Below, in pieces: positions 37,780-49,173 of a stretch of DNA of 64,000 nucleotides. Position 1 is the first letter of the stretch. Every line of letters starts with the position of its first letter. The notes under the pieces were generated by a model. That model was not told where the DNA came from and ran no database searches. It was given only the letters and a program-made list of their open reading frames with translations. The position numbers were made by a program, and so were the translations under genes. Source of the stretch: Dicyema japonicum (taxonomy: Eukaryota > Dicyemida > Rhombozoa > Dicyemidae); the NCBI GenBank assembly GCA_011109175.1, contig RDEW01000003.1, positions 1-64,000 on the forward strand. The letters are read 5' to 3'.

Positions 37780-39365
37780 CAGTCGAAAAAACATTTCTTC
37801 TTTCATTAATACCGGATCAGTCATTTCAAGATTAATTCAAATAGATGAAGTTAAACAAGTTTCTAATGAAGTCAATCAATTTGAAAAACTTGACGAATTA
37901 ACTTTTAATGCTTTTCGTCGTTTGAGGGATGATTCCTTTTCTATTTCTGGTACTTTAATCAAAGCCATCGCGAAAAAAATATCGACAAAATTGAATTATT
38001 CAACATCTTTTAAAGCCTCAAACGGTTGGTTAGACAGATTTAAGAAGAGACATGATCTGGTTTTTAAAGCCATTTGTGGTGAAAAAAATTCAGCAGATAA
38101 AAGTAATTTGGCAAATTTTTTCTTTCAATTCGATAATTTGTTGAAAACTTATGGTCATGAAAATATTTTTAACTGTGATGAAACATCTTTGTATGTTAAA
38201 AAATTTCCTTCAAGATCTTATGTCGAATCTATAGAAACATGTCATGGTACAAAATTCAGTAAAAAAAGAGTAACAGTTCTCCTTTGCTGTAATGCATCAG
38301 GAAATAAATTAAGACCCCTTGTTATTGGAAAATACAAATCACCTCGTTGTATGAAAAGTTTGCTTAATTATATTTTAACATAGATTTTGATTGTGAAAAA
38401 TTCGGTATTTTATATGCAGCGTCAAAAAATTCCTGGATGAATAGAGAAATTTTCAAAATGTGGCTTTCAAAGATTAACGACGACTTTCTCTCACAAGATA
38501 GAAAAATACTTTTAATAATGGATATTACTACATGACATTATTTATTGGAATACTCAAATGTTAAATTGTTTTTTCTTCCGAAAAAGACAACATCTTTGAT
38601 TCAACCTTTAGACATGGGTATAATAAAGTGTTTTAAAGTACATTACATAAACTTCCTAATGGATTTTATGCTCAATTTGGAAGAAGATACAACAATTAAT
38701 CTTAAATTTTTAAAAAAAATATAGATATGCGACAGATTATGGTACTTGCTAAAAAGGCGTGGATGGAAGTTAAAGAAACAACAGTAATTAATTGTTGGAA
38801 GAAAATTGAGGAAAATAAAGAAGAATCAGTTGAAGATAAAAATTGTGGGGAAGAACTCCTGGAAGAAATAGTAACTGAAGTAATATCTGAAGAAAACGAA
38901 GATCTAGTCAAGAGTTGCGAGTTTTATAATGGAGTTAACACAGGGGACATAACAACGATGTCAGAAACTTATGAAATGATGGATAAGTTAGAGAATGTAG
39001 CTCAAAATACATTTTTTGAGACATTACAAAAATATTATAAGTTTAAATTTCAACTTGGAAAAGATTTAAGAAATAAGAAAAATTTGAAATTGACTGATTA
39101 TTTCAAAAAATGCTTTAAAAATAATGATTTGTTAATTAATAAAAATCGAATAAAAAACATAGAATAGAAATCTATCAAACTATAGAGCAAAAAATCACAA
39201 CTTATTTTATAAACACTTTGGAAGAGATGAAGAAGTTCCTTTTTCGCAAAGTAAACAAAAATTTAAGTTAAATCAACCATAAATCAATAGTTTGAACCAA
39301 ACCCCGGTTTTGGAGGGCACCCCGCTTTTTAAGGCACTTTTATGCCCCACCCCGGGGTTCGACTG
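37780..39365 (+). mobile_element. Dead Tigger/pogo-like transposon (R3)
   Basis: Same insertion and same inactivating lesions as R1 and R2. Its 3' end is closest to R2, including LLINKNRIKNIE at the C-terminus where R1 has LLINQSQIKNIE. Confidence 0.85.
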
Positions 39366-39378
39366 TAATTAACACACC

Positions 39379-39495
39379 CATCCAAAGTGGACCCTTCCGA
39401 CATTATCGACGTTGCGTTGCTTCTCACGACTGCAACAGAGATCAATTGGAGAAGTCTCCGGGTCTCACGCGTGTCGTGGTTTTTTACATTAACTA
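39379..39495 (+). repeat. Dispersed repeat A (R3 copy)
   Basis: Same family as at 13397. The sequence just downstream (39500-39630) has small deletions unique to R3. Confidence 0.65.
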
Positions 39496-39842
39496 TATCG
39501 GCTGCCCCTCATCCTTTTTACTATCAACGGCGCGTGAAGAGTAGAAGAAGGAATCCCAAAATTTCCTATTCGACGGACTGGAAATATCAAGGTTATCGTT
39601 TTTCCATAATTATTTCCTTCAGTATAGTTTTAAGACTGAACTACAGTTCAAGTCATCCTTTCCAAAACATTTTTGAGTCTCCTGTAGATTTAGCAAAACA
39701 AGAAGTTAAATTTATTTATTAACCCCAAGCTTACAATTTTTGGTAAGCTCAGCACAAACAGTCAATTATTAATCCAAGGAAGGAACCCAGCGGAGAACTT
39801 CTTGTCCATTTTCCAATAGTCCATTACATGCTTCCGCTTTTG

Positions 39843-39876
39843 ATGGGAGGTGGAGAAGTAGGTTCACCCTTTACCA
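39843..39876 (+). pseudogene. CFAP157: CFAP157 start codon and first 34 bp, truncated at the array edge
   Basis: ATGGGAGGTGGAGAA plus most of the first 20-nt intron, then homology ends at 39876. A promoter and start are present but no gene body, so the rightmost CFAP157 is destroyed by the array boundary. Confidence 0.7.
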
Positions 39877-40663
39877 TTTTATCGCACGTCTTACCGGCGC
39901 GGACATCACTTTATTCTTTAACAAAAGAGTTTTCATAATGTAATCTTCATCAGTGATTTAATCAGCGACAAAATTAAAATAGTCAAAAGTGTACTCTTAA
40001 TAATTATCCAGGTGGTAAAGCTTGGTGAAAAAAAATATTTGAAAAAATTTTAAGATTTTCCGTGCGTTGTTCTGAGATATCAAGGTCACTTTGCCAAGCG
40101 TATTCAATGCTTATAGAACAAATTATTTGTATAGTAGCTTAAACGAATGAATAGAAGATACTGGAGAATGTAAAAAATTCTTAAAATTACTCGGGGCTAC
40201 CAGGTTCACACGAGACTTTTCGGCGGTTCTTCAAAAATCAAAGATGTTTAATGTCTCTTGCACGGACCATGTCAACTCGACTCTTCGATATTTTGCTTTA
40301 ATCACGAGATCAGCACCGTACGATTGAGTTTCTTGTTATAGTCAGAAATTCCGAAATTAATATTATTAATAGCACGTTTGTTATCTCAGCTACGTCACCA
40401 ACCATTTAACCAATGAACACTGAACTTGGCAAATCTACATATTGGAGATTTTCGATATTGGGGGTCATTTTATAGCTCAACTGATTCTTATAAACTGGTA
40501 AATCCACATTGTTATCAGTGCATAAGACTATTAATTTTAACAATTATCACATTGAAACTGACAATTCTCTTTTGTAAGTGAAAAACCAAAGTCGATGTTT
40601 CTAAATTGTTTCTTTGACAATGGAAAACATATTGTACTTAATATTATTCTGATTTTTTTATTC
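39877..40663. other. Unique stretch right of the tandem array, no gene recognised
   Basis: About 790 bp, AT-rich, without a long open frame or a repeat shared with the rest of the window. It separates the array edge from a retrotransposon insertion. Confidence 0.5.
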
Positions 40664-43600
40664 AAGACAATTATTTAGCACGTTTATTAAGTGGTGTGGT
40701 GTGACCAACAAAAATCTCATGGAAATTAAAGAACGAAAAGAAGGCAAAGTACGAGGAACAAATCCAGTACGGACAAATCAGGTATGTTTTTTATGTGGAC
40801 AATCGAACATCAGGAAATATGGGATTAACTGCACACAATGTGAATCATTCGCCCATCTGGGCTGCATAAAAATGAGTAAAGCTTGCGCCGAGACGCTGTC
40901 GAGTTGGCTGTGCCCCTCTTGTATTGGAATGGAGGCCCCCAGGCGGGAAAAAATAACTCAGTCAAACTTTACACTGCCACATACAGACCATACTCTCTTG
41001 AAGATCTCGAACCTCAGGAAAGCCATGAAGATCCCAGTAAAAATCCCTAAAGGAGTACGAATTGCCGCAGCAACGTGTCTTTCAGATGCCATTGATCACG
41101 CACTATCCTCTGACAGTTGGGAATCCTGGCTAAAACTTATATGCTTTGCACCTGTCGCACTCGGAATACCTACAAAGGAATCTGAGGACAATAATAAAGA
41201 AACAAACTCCCGACTCAACTTATCCGGGAAACTGAAACGAAACATAATGAATTTTAGCTGTCATAACATACACGCAATACTTGAACATCCACTTAATGTC
41301 AATGAGGTCGAAACCAGAGGAGCATTCATCAAAGATGCCCCCAACAAACTAAAGGAGAGAGTAAACCGGAAACTTCTGGAAGGCGACGTGCGGGCAGCCT
41401 TACGAGTTATCACATCCGATGACACAGTATTGTCTTGTACCCCCGAGGTCCTAAATACCTTAATACTAAAGCATCCAGATGCACCGACTGACTATGAAAA
41501 GTTTTTGAATCCTGAAGGAACCCAGGAGATAATCATTACTGAATCCGAAGTGCGCCACGGAATAACTTCCTTCGCGGCTAGCAGCGGTGGAGGCTTGGAA
41601 GGGTTACGTCCTGGCCATATTAAGGACCTTACGTCCACTTACACCTCGGAAGCTGGACGGTGTCTTGTCAAATCAATTACGGACCTAATCAGAAAAATGG
41701 TTAACGGCGACATCCCAAAATATGCCAGAGAATTGCTCTTCTCTGCAAGGCTACTTGCTTTCAAAAAACCCAACGGAGGAATCCGCCCCATTGCGGTCGG
41801 GAACTATTTTAGAAGACTTGCAGCAAAAGTAGCATCGACCATGGTGAGCAGACAACTCGGAGAGGAGTTCTTTCCTAAACAAATGGGTGTTAGTATCCAG
41901 AACGGATGTGAGGTTGCGGTTCATGCAGCAAGGCGTTTCTTCACACAGAAAAATATTTCAAATGAATGCATTGGAATCAAGTTGGACATAACGAATGCCT
42001 TTAATTCTCTCAGAAGAGACGAAATTATGAAAACGTGTTGGAAGAGGGCTCCAAAGCTTTTCCCTCTTGTCAATCTGTCCTATGGTGAAGATACGTCTTT
42101 GGTTTTTGAAAATGAAATTATTAAATCAAAAACGGGTGTACAACAAGGAGATCCGCTCGGACCTCTATTATTTGCCTTGACCATTGATGAGGTTGTGAGC
42201 TCAATTGATGCTCAGCTAAATCTCTGGTACCTCGATGATGCCACAATTGGAGGATCGTTCAAAGAAACATACAATTCATTACGTAAAGCGTTACCCGCTT
42301 TAAAACATTTGGGCTTGGACATCAATGTTAACAAATCAGAGCTAATAAATGTCTCATATCCATACACCGACTTCCTCTCTATCAAGGAGTCTTTTGAAGA
42401 ACTGCTTCCTGGGATCCCGACTGTGCCAGTTGATAAATTATATTTCCTCGGATGCCCACTCAGCGAAGAAGAACTCAAGAACCATCTACTTTCCAAAAAT
42501 GAAGAATTAACACGCCTTGCGAAAAGATTGTCATGTCTCGACTCTCACACATCTTTCTTTCTATGAGAAACAACATCGGACTACCCAAGCTTTTATATCT
42601 ACTCCGATGTTCACCCTGCTACGAACAATATGACATTCTACTTTCAATGACAAGTCTCTCAAGCAAACAGTCGAGTCAATAATTAACGTCCGCTTCGACG
42701 AACTTGGTTGGAAACAATGCAAGCTTCCCTCTGGATTTGGGGGTGTCGGAATGAGATCGGCGCTGGAGGTTGCGTACCCGGCATACCTATCATCTCTCTC
42801 AAGCTGCAGTCATTTGACACGGCAAGTCCTTCATAACACAATTGGACTTTGCTGGAATGAGTCATTTGACGAAGCTTGTCGGAAATGGAACGGGTCCGGA
42901 CTCAAAATCCCAGAAGACACAACAAGCAAAAAATTGGGATGACATTGTCTGCTCCAAAATTTTGAAGACCTTAAGAAAGAAGCAAATCAACATCGTCTGG
43001 CTTGTTTGGTGTCAGCTTCAAGTCGAGGGAGTGGAGCATGGCTTGGTGCAATACCTTGCCCAAACCTCGGGACCTTTTTGGACGACGATTCTTTGAGGAT
43101 TGGAATCGGACAAAGGCTGGGACTAGACGTTTGCCAGGAGCACCGATGCCGATGCGGGAAAACAGTCGATGCGAAAGGATTGCACCCGCTGTCCTGCAGA
43201 AGAAGCGCCGGAAGGGGACCACGTCATGCTGCTCTGAATGATGTGATCGTCAGAGCTCTGAAGGCTTCAGGCTTCCCAGCACAGCTTGAACCAGTGGGTC
43301 TTGATCGAGGAGATGGGAAGAGACCTGACGGGATGACCCTTTTCCCCTTCACGTCTGGAAGATCTTTGGTCTGGGACGCAACTTGCATAGACACGTTCTC
43401 AAGCACGAACATTTTTAAATCTGTTCAGACACCTGGAGCAGCTGCTTCGACCGGAAAACCTAAAAATCAAGAAATATTCTTGCCTCGGGGATCGCTACCA
43501 TTTACTCCTGTTGCGACCGAATCATCGGGAGCCGTTGGTCCAATGACGGCTGAATTCTTGCAAGAACTCGGAGGATTGCTTGCCAAAAAGAAAAGGGATC

Positions 43601-43762
43601 AACGAGAAGGGCTATGGCTAAGACAAAAGATTGGAATAGCCATACTCCGAGGGAACTCGTTCGCAATCCACGCAGCAGGCTTCCTCAACTGATATTTGTT
43701 TAATTGTTAAAAAAAATTTTTATTAATAAAAAAAAAGAAAAAAAAAGACAATTATTTAACAC
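40664..43762 (+). mobile_element. Full-length non-LTR retrotransposon (restriction-like endonuclease type) with target-site duplication
   Basis: The sequence AAGACAATTATTTAGCAC at 40664-40681 recurs as AAGACAATTATTTAACAC at 43745-43762, one mismatch, giving a target-site duplication of about 14 bp. The element between them (about 40678-43744) starts 41 bp upstream of its first ATG and ends in an A-rich tail after TTAATTGTTAAAA. This arrangement indicates complete reverse transcription and insertion. A 5'-truncated sister copy lies at 47912. Confidence 0.85.
40719..43692 (+). pseudogene. RT/endonuclease polyprotein of the retrotransposon, with frameshifts
   Basis: From ATG 40719 (a GTG-led frame opens at 40701) the protein starts with a PHD-like C4HC3 finger (Cys23, Cys26, Cys38, Cys41, His46, Cys49, Cys65, Cys68). 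The RT follows: FKKPNGGIRPIAVGNYF, the motif A region KLDITNAFNSLRRDE, GVQQGDPLGPLLFALTI and the catalytic LWYLDDATIGG (LDD rather than YADD). After the stop at 42566, continuing frames carry LGWKQCKLPSGFGGVGMRS, then a CCHC knuckle (CRCGKTVDAKGLHPLSC) and the nuclease motif RGDGKRPDGM with LVWDATCIDTF, the RPD..D pattern of the R2/NeSL-type superclade. It ends WLRQKIGIAILRGN... at 43692. Frame changes near 42560, 42646, 42937 and 42968 suggest a recently dead copy or assembly errors. An N-terminal PHD-like finger is unusual for R2-type elements. Confidence 0.85.
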
Positions 43763-43769
43763 AGAAACA

Positions 43770-43960
43770 AATGTTAATTGATGAAGCCTGCTGCGTGGAT
43801 CGCGAACGAATTCCCTCGGAGTATGGTCATTCAAATCTTTTGTCTCAGCCAAAACCATTCTTGTTATCCCTTTTTTCTGGCAACATTCCTCCGAGTTCGC
43901 GCGAGATTCTGAATTCCACAGATAAGTTTACTGCTTTCGACATACTCATCATTGTATTTG
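43770..43960 (-). mobile_element. Inverted 3'-end fragment of the same retrotransposon family
   Basis: The reverse complement of 43772-43920 (GAATTCAGAATCTCGC..., GGCTGAGACAAAAGATTTGA, CGCAGCAGGCTTCATCAA) matches the last about 150 bp of the coding region of 40719-43692 with roughly 80 percent identity. It abuts the full-length element tail to tail, so the element inserted beside a relative or the two ends recombined. Confidence 0.7.
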
Positions 43961-44029
43961 TTTCTGCTGGGACACAACTGGGAAAAGCTTCTTTAAATTA
44001 AATTTATTGAACCAAAAGACCACCGTCAT

Positions 44030-44690
44030 ATCCAAAATAAACAAAATTCAGGTGATCCCTGCCTCCCTCAACAGTCTTTGCATCGTTTTCTCGAGTTCCG
44101 ACTGCGTTCTTGCGCACTTCCGACATGGACGGGGTCCGCATACTCGAGTCCTTCGCTGGGGCACTGCTCCAGTCGCCTCTATCATATTTTCAAGGTTACT
44201 GAGAAGAATTTCCACACGGAAAAAGTTCCTTAGTAGGTTTGCTGCCTTCACTTGAATGTTGCAGATCTTGCCCAAATTCGTCGCAGCAAGGATAGATCCC
44301 CAGAAATTACATGCGTATCCTATTGGAGACTCGATGAACTGCTTGTATATGACATCCAGTCCACTTAAATCTTTTTTGTCTCTTAGGTTTCCCAAGAACC
44401 CCCTCAGGAAGTTGATTTTCTTCGTACAAGTCAATAGCATATTTTCGAAATGTTTTGTAAAGGTTAAGAAGGTGTCAAAGGTAACTCCTAGGATTTTCTG
44501 GAATTTGTTTTGCGGGATATTTTTCCCATCCAACGTCAATTGATACTTTCCCTAGTCTTCTGTTTGTCGTGAATAGACTTAACACCAACTTCTCAGGGCT
44601 AACAATCGATTGATTTTCCCAAAGCCATAAACTTAGTTTATTCAGATTGTCCTGTACTCTTCTCGTTGCATCTTAGAAAAAACGTACAAG
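44030..44690 (-). mobile_element. LINE RT thumb/C-terminal fragment, minus strand
   Basis: On the minus strand: LNKLSLWLWENQSIVSPEKL, a frame change, then ILGVTFDTFLTFTKHFENML, TKKINFLRGFLGNLRDKKDL, IYKQFIESPIGYACNFWG, and a C-terminal Cys/Arg motif (RTRVCGPRPCRKCARTQSEL). This is the typical sequence order after the RT palm in LINEs. It is 5'-truncated. It is related to, but distinct from, the fragments at 5041 and 6130. Confidence 0.78.
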
Positions 44691-45009
44691 AACAGAACCA
44701 AAAGAAATAAAAAAATATTATTAAATAGAAATATTTAATTATTATTGATAATAAAAATACTATTTAAATAAAAGCACGTTAACTATAAATGAATGTGATG
44801 AAGACAAAGTATTTTTTAATTTAAATTAGTTATTCTGTGATTGATGAAATTAAGTCAATATATTCAGGCGGGAAAATACAAGTATCTATGGCCATTTATA
44901 TATTAGCCATCCAAAGAAGGTGATTCATTCCTTTGTCATCTCAAAGTCATGTCAGAATTCACGAGAAATCCGCTCATTTTTCGAGGTTTTCTCAAATTGA
45001 CTATTAAAG

Positions 45010-47494
45010 GAGGATGACCCGATCACTCACTTTAGTCTGTCTCCCGATAACAAAATCTTAATAACAGCTCATAACAGTCTGGCTATTCGCCACTGGGATT
45101 GGGTTTCAGCAAGACTTAACAAAATCTGGAGATCTGGTCACAAAAGTGCTATTAGATGTGTTGAATTTGATCCTTCATCAACCCTCGTCTGCTCTGCTGG
45201 TGACGACAAATTGATAAAGGTGTGGAACTCCCAACAGTTTTACTGCACTCATACCTTCAAAGGTCACTCTTCTCCAATTACGTAATATTCCACTTATTCT
45301 CCAGAATTTGTCGCTTTTTTCTTCAAAGACTCTTTTCTGTGTCTCTTGATGGTGTAATATTCGTTTGGGATCTTACTGAGAGTAAGAAGGTGACAGAAAT
45401 AAGCCTGCATACAGCCCACATCACTGACTGTGTGTTTTACCGTTCGTATTTTTGCAGGTTTTTGCTGTTTAGTTATTTTAGTGTGTCAAATGATTGTACT
45501 ATGGCAGTGTTTGACCTTACCAGTCTTACATTGGTTAAATCGTTGGCTACTGATGAGGAAATGCAGGCTGTTGTGAGTATAGATAAAGGATTACTCACTG
45601 TAAGCTCCAAAGGTATGCTTATATTGTAACTTATAGGAACTGTAATTCTGTGGGATGTTGAAAAATCTACAATTCTTTCAAAATATCAGATATCCGTTGA
45701 GGATTTTTTTCTCACTTCTTTCAATTGTTCGTAAATAACGGATTCCTGGCAACTACCAGCCAAAACAATATCATTATGTTGGATTACAAGTTCAATGTCT
45801 TCAAACAGGTTTTACGACTGCTTTATATTCAGATTCCTGGAGATTATGAAGGTGTAGTGTCCGCAGTTTTTGTCGGGGTGGACTGCTCTCACTTGGTTGT
45901 TGCCAGTTCTACTGCCTCGTCTCTTCGTCTGTGTGGCTTATATAATGGAAAATCTCACTTTTTTACCCGCCATAACTCACCATTAATTTGTGCAACAGTT
46001 TCTCGCGACAGAAAACGAGTAGCTTCTGCTTCCCAGGATGGAATGGTTGTCGTGTGGATGTTTGAGGATGAATCTCTCAAAGTAGAGAGTGTGGCAACTG
46101 GGCATACATCAGCAGTTAATGTACTCGCCTTTGCATAGTAATTTGTTTTGTAATAAATCAGTGATGGGAGCTTTGTTATGAGTGGCAGTGCGAGTGACTG
46201 TCACGTGAAGATCTGGCCTTTGGGGAAACAAGTTTTAAGTTGTAAGAGAACTGTGGAGACTCATAAAAAGACTTTGACTGACTTGGTTGTATCTCCCAAT
46301 GATTCGTTTTTCGCTACAAGTTCGAGAGATAAGGTGATTAAGGTATTTTGATATTAAATTGTTTAGTTGTGGTCTGTCAAAACTTTTGATTTGGTGTCAG
46401 TTCTGAAGGGACACCGTAAAGCTGTACTCTGTCTGTCGTTTTCCCCCGTTGACAAAGTTTTGGCAAGTTCCTCTACCGATGGGGTTATTTTTATTTGGTC
46501 TCTGACAACATACAGTGTCATAAAGACACTTGAAGGATCGCAAGAGTCTGTTTATAATGTTAAATTCATAAGTAAAGGAACTCAGTTGATCTCGAGGTTA
46601 CAGTTTGTCATATTTTTGCAGCTGTGCTGACGGACTTTTACGACTGTGGTCAGTGAAGACTAGTGAATGCATTAAAACTCTAGAGGATCACAAAGACAGA
46701 GTTTATTCGCTAGATTTCAACTTGGATGAGTCACGACTTGTCTCTGCTGGAGAAAATTCGGTGATTTACTTATGGCGAGATACTTCTGAGGATGACAGAG
46801 TCCAAGAATTGACGGAAAATCGGGAACTGATGACAAAGTATTATTTATTTGTTAAATTAGAAAACAAATGCTCGACAACTTTCTCAATTTTGGTAACCTG
46901 GCTGAAGCTCTCCCTTTAACCTTGGAATTAGACAGACCACAGACGTTGTTAACTATAATTCAAAGTATTAGTTGATTAATTGTAATTCAAGAACTTTATA
47001 AGTTATCAAATATTGCTGGTTCTGTTAAAACGTTGAAAAAATCCTTTTCTGAACTTCCACCTTCAGGAATTGGTAATCCTTCATTTTATTTTAAAGAAAA
47101 ACTGTTGGAATTCTGTGTCGTATGGAATGGAAACAGTCGAACATGTTTTGAAGCTCAACTTGCTTTGTCCGCACTTTTGAGAGCATATGAGCCCGAGAAG
47201 TTGATGAAACAAGTCGTTAATATTAATCCGATTCTTGAGGGATTGATTGGTTTTCAGGAAAGGCATTTTGCAAGGATTTCTTCGTTGGCTAATCAAACCG
47301 GTTTCCTCGATTTTATTGGTGCCAACTTCATTGGTCTCAGAGTTGATAGTTCTGTCACTGCTGAGAATAATTTAATTGAGGATGATTGTGCTTATCTGGT
47401 TAATACTTCGCAACCCAAGAAGTTTAAAGCGGAAAATACTGAGGGTTCGCCAGATCTTTCTGTTCTTATAAGAAATAGTATTGGAAATAAATAG
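45010..47494 (+). CDS. TBL3: TBL3/UTP13, WD40 subunit of the small-subunit processome
   Basis: Nucleolar scaffold of the UTP-B complex, required for early 18S rRNA processing. The first firm exon (45010) reads DDPITHFSLSPDNKILITAH; upstream exons and the start codon (44870-44985) are unresolved. WD40 repeats continue in many short exons (CVEFDPSSTLVCSAGDDKLI; VSLDGVIFVWDL; VASASQDGMVVVWMFEDE; FSPVDKVLASSSTDGVIFIW; LLRLWSVKTSECIKTLEDHK). After them comes the Utp13 C-terminal domain: MLDNFLNFGNLAEALPLTLE, FCVVWNGNSRTCFEAQLALS, ALLRAYEPEKL, QERHFARISSLANQTGFLDF. That domain order matches human TBL3. Introns are again tiny (45283-45305, 23 nt; 45613-45636, 24 nt). About 60 residues beyond the domain form an acidic tail. 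No disabling change seen. Confidence 0.88.
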
Positions 47495-47583
47495 TTTATT
47501 TCTTTAACATTTATTTTTAATGTGAATAATTAATTTTGCTCACTTTTTATTACTAATTATGTTATTTTAATATCGTTTAAATA

Positions 47584-48766
47584 CAGTAAACCCTCATTAA
47601 TCCGAACTTAAAAATTTTGGATGCCTTTCGGATTGTGAAGGAAACAAATATATTAATTTCATTGTAGTGACGATTTTGTTCTCGTCGAGCACTTCTGTTT
47701 GAGTTATTTCTTTTTCATAAGCAAGTTCAGTTCGTTCGATGCCCATTCAAAACAGAATCTTGCATTCTCTCCATTAGTAAATTAATCAAGACATTCAATT
47801 GCTTCAGTCTTTTTAAAACAATTTTATGGTCTTTTTATACTTCGTGTGTGAGATACCATAATAATGGCTTTCCGTAAATTCACAAAAAAATTCTTTTTGT
47901 AAATCAAGGGTCCGTTGGTCCAATGACGGCTGAATTCTTGCAAGAACTCGGAGGATTGCTTGCCAGAAAGAAAAGGGATCAACGAGAAGGGCTATGGCTA
48001 AGACAAAAGATTGGAATAGCCATACTCCGAGGGAACTCGTTCGCAATCCACGCAGCAGGCTTCCTCAACTGATATTTGTTTAATTGTTAAAAAAAAATTT
48101 TAATTAAAAAAAAAAAATCAAGGGTATATAATCCAAAATAAGTTTTTTATATAATAATGCTTAAAGTTCTTGACTATGCCTGCATCTATGGTTAAAGATG
48201 TGCAGTTGTGTTTTTTGGAAGGAATAAAATTTCAATTTTTAAAAATATTTCGTTAAAACGTGGAGTATTATCAATCAGTAAAAAGAACTTTTTGTCTGTA
48301 ACATATTAATTCACCACTATGATGACTGATGAAAACATTAAAAAGTTTTGTTGTCATTCAAACCCTTTTATTTACATAGAACAATAATTTTCAAAGTCAA
48401 AATTTTTTTTTTAAATCTTGGTCTTTACTTATGGCTAATAAAAAGGATTAATTTTTATTGTTCCAGTTTTATTAGCACAGAGAGCTATAGTAATCCTCAC
48501 TTTTGATTGCTTTATGCCATTTCTATCTTTAGATGAAATTGTTTTAAAAGGGTAAGATTAAAAAAACAGTCTAGTTTCATCCATTCTTAGCATTACGTCA
48601 GGGTCAACTTCTTTATGATTATATTTGTCTATCAATTAATTTCATTTTGTGTTAAGCTGTCAGCTCCTCCGTGAAGAACGTTTAGTTTAAGAAACTTTGT
48701 AAAATTTTGCTAACTCATCAAAAAAATTTGGATTATTGAAGTTTTCGGATTAATGAGGGTTTACTG
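47584..48766 (-). mobile_element. Tigger-like DNA transposon remnant with intact terminal repeats
   Basis: Terminal inverted repeats CAGTAAACCCTCATTAATCC (47584) and the exact reverse complement ending at 48766, each flanked by TA (47582-47583, 48767-48768). The minus strand carries transposase traces: MLRMDETRLFF, GIKQSKVRITIALCANKTGT, NTPRFNEIFLKI and LPKNTTAHL, i.e. the first and second Asp regions with stops between. A retrotransposon has inserted into it (47901-48125). It lies 90 bp downstream of TBL3. Confidence 0.85.
47901..48125 (+). mobile_element. 5'-truncated retrotransposon copy with 11-bp target-site duplication
   Basis: AAATCAAGGGT occurs at 47901-47911 and again at 48115-48125. 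Between them, 47912-48114 reproduces the last about 160 bp of the coding region and the tail of the 40678-43744 element, with one substitution in the shared coding part (GCCAGAAAG for GCCAAAAAG). Near-identity shows recent activity of the family. Confidence 0.92.
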
Positions 48767-48834
48767 TATATTGTAAAATAAGTATTCGGTCGTTTGACTA
48801 AGTTGTTTTGTCTGTTATTTTTATTTTTTTATTA

Positions 48835-49060
48835 GAGTGGCGGCTAGTACCAGGTTTCTTTGAAAAGGGATCATATCTCTCACTCCATTGGAGGGGTTTC
48901 CACAAATGCAAGGAATGGACGTCTTTTACCCTTTATGCTAGTTCCGGATGGACTTGTGCGTCGTTGAAGCGCTATGATGATGGAAACTGGATACACTTAA
49001 TTAGTTTTTTACTGTTAACTTATTTCTCGCTGTATCCGGGGTTCAAAAGTTAAATTAATT
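48835..49060 (+). repeat. Dispersed repeat B, copy 1
   Basis: About 220 bp sharing landmarks with 56375-56580: GGGTTTCCACAA.TGCAAGGA, TTTTGGATGG/TTCCGGATGG, GTGGAAAC/ATGGAAAC, TTAATTAGTT and TATCCGG. A third partial match lies at 57720-57785. It is probably a SINE or solo element of unknown type and does not code. Confidence 0.55.
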
Positions 49061-49173
49061 GTTAATAAATCAATTGCTACTAATTCAGAGTTTATGTCTC
49101 TTGAAGAACTTGAAAATCGTGTAATCATGTTTTGAACAATATTAAGTGATAATTAGGGTTATATTTATGATTA

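Larger units (their letters stand above)
28043..39876 (+). repeat. Tandem segment copy R3, truncated on the right
   Basis: Third copy, carrying the same 1.77 kb deletion as R2. Homology to R1 and R2 stops abruptly at 39876, about 34 bp into the first CFAP157 exon. This marks the right edge of the amplification. R3 lacks the bromodomain-region indels seen in R1 and R2 and has the longest uninterrupted antisense RT reading frame, so it may be the least decayed copy. Confidence 0.92.
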
